DNA from: Trachelipus rathkii
Lineage: Eukaryota > Arthropoda > Malacostraca > Isopoda > Trachelipodidae
Direction of reading: 5' to 3'
Assembly (NCBI GenBank): GCA_015478945.1
Contig: JABUQX010118660.1
Span: forward strand, 17,501-35,000
Length of the DNA stretch: 17,500 bases
The notes below the pieces were generated by a model that was given only the letters and a program-made list of their open reading frames with translations, was not told the DNA's origin and ran no database searches. This document shows positions 9,301 to 17,500 of this stretch, one piece after another (the first letter of the stretch is position 1; every line of letters starts with the position of its first letter). Position numbers and translations under genes: made by a program.

Positions 9301-10425
9301 ACATATGTAGAGATTCCTGCTGTTAAACCGCTGAATTAGCTGGAGCTATTTTGCTATGTTTTAAAGGCAAATATATTTTAGCTTTATTTTAATGATTACA
9401 AATTTATACAAATATAGAAAAGAAATATAAAAACGTAATATATTGTGTTATAAAAAAATTTTTTTTAACGAAATATGTAAAAAGAAAAAAAAAATTTAAA
9501 CGAAGTTTTTAAGTAATTGATAAATATAAAATCGATGTATCTCCCTTCCCCAAACTGCAGGCTTACCAATAACAGCAAAAAAAAAAATAATAAGTAAGTA
9601 AAAAAAACGGAATGTACTTTTTTTTAAAAAAAATTACTACCGCTAATCGTTACTTTATACAAAATGTAATTTCTGTGTTTTCTTTCTTTTCCCTGGTACC
9701 AAAAAAAATACCAATATTAGACTCGGCAGTATCTTTATTTCTGAACCCTTCCTTGCTTCCTTGAAGGGTTACGCTCTAAAATTGCTCTCCTTCAAGTTGT
9801 ACTCCAACACACCAATGTAATTGCTGCATAGATATTGCCCGGATCTTCGATTCGGGATTAGAATCATAGTTCCAGGAATAAAAAAAATTATTATAAACTT
9901 TAAATGTCTACCCATTTCTCCTCTAACTGCACCTGTTTTCCTCATTATTACATTTTTCTTCTAACTTCGGCAATCCCACCTTCTTCGGCGACTTCCTACC
10001 TGGAGAGTCCCAGTTTTTTTCTTTGTGTTGTCCTCCTCCTCAAATAATAACTAAGATAACAATTCTACTCCTTTCTGATAGTTCTCTTTTACAAACAATA
10101 TGTTATTTTTATAAATTTTTTTCTTTTCTTCTCCCCTCCCCCCCAAAAAAAAACGGGATATAAAGTATATTTTTTATAATTTTCTTATCCCTATTTCAGT
10201 TCCCTTTACTAAAACTATACCCATCCCATAGCAAAGGGATGAATGAAGTGTAAATGTAAACTAAGTGGGAGAGATAGGAAGAAGAATATCCCCTTTCTAT
10301 TACTATTTTATTGGAAAGAATTTTTTTTTATCAACAACAGCCATCTCCCTGAAATGGCAAAAAATAATGAAATGATGAAAATATGAGCCTTAAAACCAAA
10401 ATCACCACAACTTCAGATTGTTCTG
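9301..10425. other. AT-rich stretch between gag and LINE RT; possible LTR/leader
   Basis: AT-rich with many A and T runs and a C/A run at 10137-10153. No clear gene. On the minus strand it lies upstream of the gag relic and may hold its 5' LTR and leader. I could not define LTR ends, since only one LTR, if any, is present and no paired copy exists in the window. A less AT-rich part at 9740-10030 has minus-strand segments that look faintly coding (IRAISMQQLHWCVGVQL near 9800-9850), but no family was recognised. Confidence 0.4.
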
Positions 10426-10429
10426 TTCC

Positions 10430-11724
10430 ACCTGGAGAAGACCTTCTTACAACAGATTATTCACCACAGCTGAGCACCTGATCCTGAAGGCATTTCTTTC
10501 CGGATGCTAAGGCATGCCCATCCTACAGCCTCAGAATTTCTACTCATGTTATATAATAGAATATGGTCGAGGGAGTCTTCCCTCCTGTCTGGTTTACTGC
10601 ATATATTGTCCCCATTCCCAAACGTGGAAAGGATCCAACTTCTTCCGTTAACCATCGCCCTATTTCATTAACCTGCAACACGTGCAAGCTGAGAGAATGG
10701 TGGTTTCCCGTTTTGTTCCCACGTTGTAGCAACTCTATACATTTTCTAACTGTCTGTTTGGTTTTCGTCGCCATTGCTCTACTCAGGATCCTCTCCTTCG
10801 TTTAGATCACGATTTACATGAGGCATTTACCTCTAACAAAATGACCTTGGTCTTTTTCTTTGATCTCGAAAAGGCGCATGACAGCAAGTGGAGGATGGGG
10901 GTTTTGCGAAACCTTCACTTTGGGCCTCAGGGAGCAACTTCTCCTCTTCCTTCAGTTATTAATGTCGGATCGTTCGTTTCAAGTCCGCTGTGAAACCACA
11001 CTGTCTAGACATTTTGTCATGGATTTGAGGGTGTAGCAGGGCATTGTATTGATTTTCACAGTAGATTTCAATGGAGTAATTGATATCATCCTAAACTCAG
11101 TCCGCTGCTAGACCTATGTTGACGATATTGCCCTGTACATCGCTGAAGCAAAGTTTCCATGTATGGTGCGTCAACTTCAGCCGTTAACAGGGTTTCCTCC
11201 TAGTGTTCTGCACGTGGCTTTACATTCTCCACATCGAAAACTAAAGCCATTTTTTTCCAGAAAAATCCACGTCTAGGAGGTCGAATACAATCGCTTCCTA
11301 TATTACACCTCTATGGCAACCCCATCCGTGTGAAGCTGACGGTGAGATTCTTGGGTCTGCTGCTCGATGAGCGCCTCGAATATCTCCCTCAAATTACTCA
11401 CCTTAAAGCTAGTTGCCGCCGTTCCTTCGATCTCTTACGGCACCTCACCCCAAATACTTTGGGTGCTGACAGAAAATCCAAGCTCTACCTTTACATCATG
11501 CTGCTGGTACGGGCTAAACTAGACTATGGTTGTGCTATCTACGGGACGACATTTTACTCTTACCTCCGTCTTCTTGACCCAATTCAGACCGAAGGTTTGA
11601 GGATAGCCACAGTAGCATTTCGTTCTAAATCTAGGGAGAGCCTGGAGGTGAAGGCATGGGTGATTCCCCTGTTCCTGCGGAAGGAACAGCTCCTGTGTTC
11701 CTTATCCCTCTGTGTTCAGGTTCT
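10430..11724 (+). pseudogene. LINE reverse transcriptase domain (broken)
   Basis: RT motifs in order on the plus strand, over all three frames. They are PEGISFRMLRHA then LLMLYNRIW (10483-10566), FPPVWFTAYIVPIPKRGKD (10580-10637) and NHRPISLTCNTCKL (10650-10692). Motif A is DLEKAHD (10862-10882) with its catalytic Asp. YVDDIALYI (11115-11141) is the catalytic block. The thumb is well kept in one frame from 11330: VRFLGLLLDERLEYLPQI, FDLLRHLTPNTLGADR, LVRAKLDYGCAIYG and LLDPIQTEGLRIATVAFRS. It breaks off after LFLRKEQLLCSLSLC near 11710. A stop interrupts the motif B region at about 11035. RNase H, which should follow, is absent. Confidence 0.88.
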
Positions 11725-11873
11725 CATCTGGACTCCATCCGCCATCGCTATTCTCCTACGTTATGGTCCATAATGCCTTCTAAAAGGCTATCCTATTTCT
11801 TGTGTGAATCTTCCCACTTCAATAGTAGCTCAATACTGAATATTTTGTATATATATTTTTACATTTATTAATA
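11725..11873 (+). pseudogene. LINE ORF2 C-terminal tail fused after a deletion
   Basis: SHLDSIRHRYSPTLWSIMPS then RLSYFLCESSHFNSS (about 11722-11830) matches the last part of LINE copy A (LDPIRRRHFSTLWSITPS, HILSEASNF). It sits directly after the RT thumb. The intervening RNase H and first half of the Cys/His region, about 1 kb in copy A, are missing. The frame then runs into AT-rich 3' UTR (ILYIYFYIY) to a stop at 11869-11871. Confidence 0.78.
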
Positions 11874-12070
11874 GAATCATATTAGGACCCACCTTTTTTT
11901 TTTCTACATATATTAATAGAATTTTATCAGGAATTTATTTTTATTTTTTATTTTTTATTTTTTGACATATATTAATAGATTTTTGTTAGGACCTCCCCAT
12001 AAAGTTGGACTTCCAACGTATCATGGCTGCTCCTTTGGGTGCCGTGGTGAGTCCTGTACGCAAACTCGAC
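11861..12070 (+). other. 3' UTR with triple internal repeat and conserved terminus
   Basis: Three imperfect copies of ACATATATTAATAGA followed by a TAGGACC-type end start at 11861, 11906 and 11965, with T-rich spacers between them. The terminal part (about 12020-12070: TGGCTGCTCCTTTGGGTGCC, GTGGTGAGTCCTGTAC, ACTCGAC) matches the ends of the other LINE copies. A complementary arm AGGACCCACC lies at 11884-11893. The short (AAC)n tail begins at about 12067. Confidence 0.72.
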
Positions 12071-12757
12071 AACAACAACCATCCATCTTTTTCAAATGAA
12101 AAACCACTTTTAACATACTCTCATTTATTCTTTCATTTACTTCTTTCATCACACCACAATACTCCCTAATACGTTCATTCTTCATTTTATCAATTCTCAC
12201 ACCTAGCATGCCCTTAAGATTATCCATCTTTACCATAGATCTATACCTCTTACTCCACACCATGGTTTCACTGCTATGCATTAATACTGGTAACAATATA
12301 CCCTCTTGTGGAACCCTAACGCACTCAAAACTTAGTCCCTTTGCATTCACCAAAATTTTAATTTTACCAGCCACCTTCCTACCTTTCACAACTTTTCTAC
12401 TACACTCGGCATCGCCCGTTCCTTTTTCATCCAAGATATAGTCTTAATATTTAAACTCGGATATTTGTCTCATTTTCCTACCATCCAACATGATCACCAC
12501 CTTGCTCTTATATTTAATTTATTTTCAACCTCCCTTTACACACCATATCAAATCTCTCTACCAATCCTCTCAAACTTTGTTCGTATTCACTACACAAAAT
12601 CAACTCATCTGCATACAATAATCAAGGAACCCACCTCTCTCTTCCATTTCCCAGCACTCTAACACCCCCGCCACCTCTACCTTTAATTCTTTCATCACCC
12701 CATCCATACACAAATTAAAAAGCCATAAAGACAACACATACCTTCCTCACTCCACTA
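12062..12757 (-). pseudogene. RT fragment of a second, different LINE family
   Basis: A minus-strand RT relic unrelated at sequence level to copies A and B. It starts near 12757 at a motif B-like block (GVRKVCVV..., NLCMDGVMKEL). It continues with YADELILCSEYEQSLRGLVE at about 12556-12615, the catalytic YADD now YADE. Then come KSKVVIMLDGRKM and ISEFKY. The open frame at 12434-12021 holds the thumb and C-terminal part: VPQEGILLPVLMHSSETMVW, MDNLKGMLGVRIDKMKNERI, REYCGVMKEVNERINESML. It ends KKMD where related proteins have WFGHIERM. This ending is typical of RTE/CR1-like arthropod LINEs; the clade is not settled. It is cut at about 12070 by the plus-strand LINE's 3' end, so the last 20 or so codons of that open frame are not its own. 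Confidence 0.8.
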
Positions 12758-12855
12758 TTTAACTATTTAACTTTTTATATTTATTATTTTACTTTTTATT
12801 AATTACCCTTTACACCTAAAATCTTTACACCCTTCCAAATCAAATCCATGCCATA

Positions 12856-12981
12856 AAATTATCGAAAAGTGATAAAAATAGGTGGGTCTCCCCCAAAATG
12901 GTGGGTGATGGGGGGAAAACGGGGGTCATTTTCGGATTCAGGAGGTCATTTTACATAAGAATCAGCAGCAATGGTGTCAGG
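12856..12981. repeat. Unknown direct repeat, copy 1
   Basis: This segment recurs at 13316-13443 with high similarity, including an identical stretch of about 36 bases (from CGGATTCAGGAGGTCA to GAATCAGCAG). It starts with a small palindrome TTATCGAAAAGTGATAA. The period between copies is about 460 bases. I see no coding potential and recognise no family. Confidence 0.85.
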
Positions 12982-13315
12982 CGTAGAAAAAATTCCAGTG
13001 CAAACCTATACGCGCGAAGTATTGAGAGCGCCAGCGTGGTACTGTGAATCTTCGGAACTGTTGCTATAAATTTTTATTACTGTTGCTATATATTTTTATT
13101 ATTTAGGGCTGTTTGGGGGCAGATGAGGGGAGCTGGAATATATAGAAAATCAGTGAAAAATTGCGAAAAAAACTGAAAAATCTATCATTTTTAATGATTT
13201 TTTTTTCAATGTAAGGGGACAAATCATCCCAAAAATCTTCCTCCTTGCTTGAAATATAAATATAAATTTTTTGTCCTTGAAATATAAAGGCAAAAATAAT
13301 CCTTTTCATCCCTCC
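12982..13315. other. Spacer between the two direct repeats
   Basis: AT-rich sequence with a local doublet TTGCTATAAATTTTTATTA / TTGCTATATATTTTTATTA at about 13062-13102. The open minus-strand frame at 13103-13309 is Lys/Phe/Ile-rich without motifs, so I do not call it. Together with a repeat copy it could be one monomer of a roughly 460-base tandem unit. Confidence 0.5.
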
Positions 13316-13443
13316 AAATTATCAAAAAGTGATAAAAATAGGTGGGGGCCTCCCCCGAAAACGGTTAGCGATGGGGGAAAACGGAGGTAATATTCGGATT
13401 CAGGAGGTCATTTTACATAAGAATCAGCAGGAATGGTGTCAGG
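13316..13443. repeat. Unknown direct repeat, copy 2
   Basis: Second copy of the 12856-12981 element in the same orientation. Its small palindrome is TTATCAAAAAGTGATAA. It is followed by a run of about 20 T (13450-13469) that copy 1 lacks, then CCAGTG, which also follows copy 1. The T run may therefore be an insertion or expansion. Confidence 0.85.
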
Positions 13444-13749
13444 GCTCAATTTTTTTTTTTTTTTTTTTTGCAGACCAGTGTAATCTATATACATAAGCTA
13501 CTCCACCAGAGCTACTCCGTTTTCGATCTGTACATAATTGATTTCAGTCATATAACTTAGTGCACGTTGTCTGCTAAGGAATCATCTCTCGTAAGAGATC
13601 ACTAACTGATCAATATATCTTCATCATTTCTTTTTGTGGAGTTCGAAACTTTTTCTGTTGCGTCTGACTATCAGTCACCCCTTATAATTGAAACTTTGCA
13701 CATTAAAATGGCGAATAGGTTTATAGATAGCTATAATAAGCAATTATTG
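13444..13749. other. Spacer with T run, no gene
   Basis: A T run at 13450-13469, a doublet of AGCTACTCC near 13498-13521 and a small inverted repeat ATCTCTCGTAAGAGAT near 13584-13599. No gene or transposon protein was recognised. Confidence 0.5.
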
Positions 13750-13788
<39 letters not shown>

Positions 13789-13814
13789 ATATATATATAT
13801 AGCCAACCTTAACC

Positions 13815-13890
<76 letters not shown>

Positions 13891-13934
13891 ACTATACATA
13901 TAATATATATATATATATATCTATATATATATAT
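13750..13934. repeat. (AT)n microsatellite block
   Basis: AT arrays with two short breaks (AGCCAACCTTAACCTTAA at 13801-13818; TCACC near 13853). The right edge touches the 3' end of LINE copy B. Confidence 0.97.
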
Positions 13935-14110
13935 TTGAGTACATGTACAGGACCCACCACAGCCCACAGGGAAGCAGCCACGCTGGGTTGAATAAGCAAC
14001 TCCATGGGTGGGTCCTGGCCCATACTTATTTTAAATGCCGTAAAAGAAAATTTAGATGGTGAAATAAATATTCAGTCAAAATATAAATAAAAAGATGTCC
14101 TTACAATATA
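13935..14110 (-). other. 3' UTR terminus of copy B with perfect 11-bp stem
   Basis: The arms at 14007-14017 and 13948-13958 are perfectly complementary over 11 bases (CAGGACCCACC / GGTGGGTCCTG), with a 48-base loop. Copy A keeps 10 of 11 pairs. The stem lies within the last 85 bases of the element, next to the junction with (AT)n. A role as RT recognition structure is inference. Confidence 0.62.
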
Positions 14111-14224
14111 ACAAAATTAAATGTTGTTAAGAATATTTAGTTCTTAGAGATAAGAGAAGATAGAATTACTATTGAAGTGGGAGGAATCAGACAAGATATG
14201 GGATGACCTTTTAGAAGGTGTTAT

Positions 14225-14443
14225 TTACCATGGAGTATGATAACGATGGCGAATGGGGTCCAGTTGAGGGCAATCAACGAAGAAATGGTGAATACATTGC
14301 GGGGCATGGCGACGGCAAAGTTTTGCAAATTGTGAGAGGATCCCGTGACATGTAGTGGCTGTGAGTGATGTTGGTGTGGCCAAAGCGGAGGCGTGCAAGC
14401 GCTTTCGTTCTTGAGAGGAAGACTTTACATTTCTAAGTTTCAC
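14225..14443 (-). pseudogene. LINE ORF2 C-terminal Cys/His tail, copy B
   Basis: A minus-strand frame with ERKRLHASALATPTSLTATT, FAKLCRRHAPQCIHHFFVDC and PQLDPIRHRYHTPW. This equals the copy A tail with a different residue pattern at the Cys cluster (AKLCRRH against CKFFPRH) and the same H...C block. The frame is open into the 3' UTR side without the copy A ending, so a shift near 14225 probably moved the stop. It is part of copy B, not an independent gene. Confidence 0.78.
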
Positions 14444-14589
14444 CCCTCGCTGATCAATCGTCCAGCATTTCTGCCAGTAAGACTGGAAGCCTTGTCGGAG
14501 AGCAGTATAATAATCAGTTGATAGGAGGCGGCCTTGTCTAATGGCATCCGGAGGGTACCTACATCAGCTCCGGAAAGAGGAAGCGAACA

Positions 14590-14925
14590 TTTTGGCCTCT
14601 TTGTCCGCGATTTCATTACCAATTATCCCTACGTGGAAAGGGATCCAACATAGTGTAAATTTGTTTCTTGCGAAAGTGGAGCAGCTGAAGAAAGTGTTGT
14701 ACAGAGGATACCATTGTGTTTTAAGAATATGGGGCTTTAATCTGAGTAAATGACATAAGAGTGGCCTTGGTTAAGGTATAAAATTCGAGAGAGGGCAATC
14801 ATTATAGCCATTAATTCTGAGGTAAAAATTGAAGCATGAGGAGGGAGGGTATGGGAAAGATTGTTTGTCAAGGAAGGCAGCAGACCCACCCACACTGTTC
14901 TCTGGTTTAGACCTGGCAGTAAACA
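14590..14925 (-). pseudogene. LINE RNase H domain, copy B (broken)
   Basis: On the minus strand, FTARSKPENSVGG (about 14885-14923) stands where RNase H has its first Asp (YTDGSK). The Asp-Gly pair reads Ala-Arg, so the catalytic Asp is lost. HASIFTSELMAIMIALS follows, with the Glu motif, then VIYSD near 14740, the second Asp region. WIPFHVGIIGNEIADKEAK (14591-14647) carries the conserved His and last Asp intact. The blocks lie in different frames. Compared with copy A this copy keeps the segment around the first Asp, so the two copies lost activity by different lesions. Confidence 0.83.
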
Positions 14926-15181
14926 CTGGAGTAAATCCACCGTGAACTGCGGAATGAGACAAGAATGATGCCTTTAACAAGGCAGTGGGGTGGCTAGATT
15001 TGGAAAGAGAGGTCAGGACCAGGCGGATGTTGGAAGCAGGGAATACCTAAGGTGTATACCCTTCATCATAAGAGAACGGCAGAACCTTTTGCAAAGGGAT
15101 GTTGAGAAAGCTAAGGATGTTTTAGACTGTTTGCAAATGGCCAGTAAGGAAGATTCTGAGGTCCCTCTCGCAGAATCAGTG

Positions 15182-15903
<722 letters not shown>

Positions 15904-15904
<1 letters not shown>

Positions 15905-15955
15905 GTGCTGGGCATAGTTGCTGAAAAAGTAATTTCGTTGCCCGTTACTCCGTTT
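15904..15955. mobile_element. Possible hAT-type transposon terminus
   Basis: AGTGCTGGGCATAGTTGC, then AAAAAGTAATTTCGTTGCCC and GTTACTCCG, resembles the AGTGCTGGGCAAAGTTACT...AAAAGTAATT ends of many animal hAT-like DNA transposons. It begins exactly at the end of the (AT)n block. No matching inverted terminus was found to the right within the window and no transposase was recognised. The family is recalled from general pattern, so confidence is moderate to low. Confidence 0.4.
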
Positions 15956-16058
15956 CGGGTATATCAAATTTTAAACTTTCTTTCTTCATAATGCACGTAT
16001 ATTATTTATGTTTCATTGTTGCTTTAATTTATATGCCTCAGGTTGATAATAGTCTGGC

Positions 16059-16059
<1 letters not shown>

Positions 16060-16090
<31 letters not shown>
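16060..16090. repeat. Short (ATT)n microsatellite
   Basis: About ten ATT units from 16060, running into TATATATG. Confidence 0.9.
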
Positions 16091-16093
<3 letters not shown>

Positions 16094-16104
16094 GTATATG
16101 TTGC

Positions 16105-16236
16105 TCATATACGAAAAGGAACGCCTTTAACGCTTTCCCTCTCTGATATCACAGCTTCAGCATGATGCCGCTTCTCTTTAATTAAAAAATAAATATTCTC
16201 AATTAAAGTATGTAACTTGTGCTCTGTTTCACTCAT
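16105..16236 (-). CDS. Small minus-strand open frame, 43 codons, unknown
   Basis: ATG at 16236, stop at 16105-16107. The product is charged and helix-prone, beginning MSETEHKLHTLIENIYFLIK and ending ESVKGVPFRI. The codons look less repeat-like than the surrounding AT-rich DNA. It lies between the hAT-like terminus and (AT)n. It could be a fragment of a transposon protein or chance, and I recognise no family. I list it only as a weak candidate. Confidence 0.15.
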   Translation of the reverse strand: MSETEHKLHTLIENIYFLIKEKRHHAEAVISERESVKGVPFRI

Positions 16237-16378
16237 TGTTTTAAAAAAACGTTTAATGTATAAAAACAGAATGAAAAAAAATTAAAAAAATATTTGATGT
16301 TGCCTTAAGAAACACAAGTCGATCCAAGCTATCATGGGAGAAGGTGGTGGCTCGCTTAGCCCTGAGAACGTCTTTTGC
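16237..16378. other. Unassigned spacer
   Basis: AT-rich with A runs to about 16300, then a more GC-rich stretch (16310-16378). No recognised feature. Confidence 0.4.
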
Positions 16379-16435
16379 CATATATATATATATATATATA
16401 TATACCTTATATAATATATATATATATATGCTATA

Positions 16436-16475
<40 letters not shown>

Positions 16476-16508
16476 CTTAATAATAACTATATATATATAT
16501 ATATATAG
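16379..16508. repeat. (AT)n microsatellite block
   Basis: AT arrays with two breaks (ACCTTATA near 16404 and GCTATACC near 16430) and a short CTTAATAATAAC break. The right edge lies about 40 bases from the tRNA-like sequence, on the side that would be its 3' tail. Confidence 0.96.
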
Positions 16509-16549
16509 CATAGGCAAGAGACATATGGTGGGAAGGTAAAGAATTACTG

Positions 16550-16625
16550 CCTTCTCCGGGATTGAACCACCGCGTGTTGCGGCTGAGGACAATATACTCG
16601 ATGCTTTACCACTGAGCTATCCCCC
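16550..16625 (-). mobile_element. tRNA-derived SINE head (or tRNA pseudogene)
   Basis: On the minus strand the sequence starts GGGGGATAGCTCAGTGGTAA. It contains an A box, TAGCTCAGTGG (16609-16619), and a B box, GGTTCAATCCC (16558-16568), at the spacing of a tRNA gene (about 40 bases between). These are RNA polymerase III internal promoter elements. The arms do not fold cleanly: the T stem pairs only partly and the acceptor ends do not match. A functional tRNA is therefore unlikely. The sequence continues past the tRNA part (AGAAGGCAGTAATTCTTTAC to about 16509) into (AT)n, the layout of a tRNA-derived SINE with a simple-repeat tail. No second copy is present in the window to define its length. 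Confidence 0.7.
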
Positions 16626-17427
16626 AACCCAAAAAAGCTGGGTTCAAGCAATCGGGCTCCCTTCAAGGCGACATCACCAGGTGTCCAGCCTGTCCTATCC
16701 CTCGTTCTTAATAATATTTGCTCCGAAGACCCAGAGTTTAAGATATCGAATCGTTCCGAAGATTGGAACAGAGGTTCCTAAGAACTTCGTATAATTCCAT
16801 ATCTCTGAGCGTGAACTAGGCTCATTAAAGCTACTCCTAAGCCTCAAATCATCCCTTGAACGAACCTTATAAATTGTCAATTAATCTGAAATTATGCAGT
16901 TAATGAAAACCAAAGTAATGATCAATAAGTACAATCTGGGAAACAACAACAACAACATCCTAGAAAAAGTTGAAAAATGCACTTATTTTACCCAACATTC
17001 TTTCATCTGAAAGCAAACAAATGAAATCCCAATCTCCTAAAATGAAACGTAAATAGCTTAGAGCAGCAACTTTTAGCCTTCAGTTCCCAGGCCCCAGGGG
17101 GTCTCACAGCCTCCAGGGGGTCTATAATTAACATATTTTTCATAATATATTATATAAAGAAAGGTCAAAGATTATTTGGAAATCTGATATATAAAAATTT
17201 AATAGCCGATAGCTAGACCAATAAAGTTTTAAGAGTCGGGAGCCAGAAATCAGATTGGGCTGAGCCGGAGTCGAACATTTGAATTTTTTAGAGTAGGGAA
17301 ACGGAGTGAGCCGGAATCGGACGTTTTCTTTCTACTCGGAGTCATGATTCTAAATTCTAATTTTTTATTAAAGCGTTAATATCTTTATTACTGTATTAAA
17401 TACTCTCTTAGCAATTGTTATTTCGAC
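16626..17427. other. Unassigned region with short repeats
   Basis: 16695-16880 is open on the minus strand for 61 codons (contains VRSRDDLRLRSSFNEPSSRS) and reads toward the SINE head; I recognise no family. AACAACAACAAC occurs at 16945-16956. CCAGGGGGTCT is doubled at 17094-17104 and 17112-17122. TGAGCCGGAGTCGAACATTT (17261-17280) is repeated imperfectly at 17307-17326. The GC-rich doublets suggest fragments of DNA transposons, but there is no identifiable transposase or terminal repeat pair. Confidence 0.4.

Positions 17428-17500
<73 letters not shown>
17428..17500. repeat. (TAA)n microsatellite to window end
   Basis: About 24 uninterrupted TAA units running off the end of the window. Confidence 0.97.

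Larger units (their letters stand above)
6650..12080 (+). mobile_element. Plus-strand LINE (APE-RT type), interrupted and decayed
   Basis: Ordered pieces of one LINE on the plus strand: an ORF1 candidate (6755-7150), endonuclease and linker (7330-8050), RT (10430-11724), C-terminal tail (11725-11873) and 3' UTR (to 12070) with a short (AAC)n tail at 12067-12079. The left limit is taken where GC-rich sequence starts after the (ATT)n array. From about 8050 to 10430 unrelated DNA with a minus-strand gag relic separates linker from RT, so the element was probably opened by an insertion. Endonuclease and RT could instead come from two neighbouring copies. RT tail and 3' terminus match LINE copies A and B, but the 3' UTR is clearly different, so this is a related subfamily. 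Confidence 0.7.

Noticed and set aside
12208..12662. Plus-strand frames of 65-77 codons
   Set aside because: They lie antisense to the second LINE's RT, whose YADE and thumb blocks are readable on the minus strand.
13801..13818. Telomere-like AACCTTAACCTTAA
   Set aside because: It has only two units and does not match the arthropod TTAGG/CCTAA repeat; it is a short interruption in (AT)n.
16550..16625. Functional tRNA gene
   Set aside because: The acceptor and T stems do not pair properly and no clear anticodon arm forms, so a SINE head fits better.

Overview
The window looks like intergenic, repeat-dominated DNA from an arthropod, most plausibly a decapod crustacean. The grounds are very long (AT)n and (ATT)n microsatellites, AT-rich spacer, and several decayed non-LTR retrotransposons of arthropod type. 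That assignment is inference. I found no intact host gene, no operon-like structure, no rRNA and no CRISPR array. Nearly all recognisable coding sequence is broken transposon protein that shifts between frames and carries stops.

Layout. 1-287 holds the 3' end of a plus-strand LINE. 354-506 is (AT)n. 508-2826 is a minus-strand LINE copy (copy A) running from the reverse transcriptase (RT) through RNase H to the C-terminal tail and 3' UTR. 2829-6640 is AT-rich spacer with large (AT)n, (ATT)n and polypyrimidine arrays. 6650-12080 is a plus-strand LINE of the same broad group: an ORF1 candidate, an APE-type endonuclease, then RT and tail. It is interrupted from about 8050 to 10430 by foreign DNA containing a decayed minus-strand LTR-retrotransposon gag. 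12062-12757 is a minus-strand RT fragment from a different LINE family. 12856-13443 contains two direct copies of an unknown repeat. 13935-15184 is a second minus-strand copy (copy B) of the copy A element. 15184-15904 is a large (AT)n block. It is followed by a hAT-like terminus, a tRNA-derived SINE head on the minus strand (16550-16625), unassigned sequence, and (TAA)n to the window end.

Common thread. Four LINE 3' ends share a terminal sequence of about 30 bases (core GTGGTGRGTCNTGTAC followed by ACTC). In copies A and B this can fold with an upstream arm into an 11-bp stem. Copies A and B are bordered on both sides by (TA)n, which suggests either insertion into microsatellites or microsatellites grown from LINE tails. 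The plus-strand LINE has lost its RNase H region by an internal deletion. I see no functioning multi-gene system. The most informative items are the LINE 3'-terminal structure, the microsatellite flanks and the hidden nested gag.
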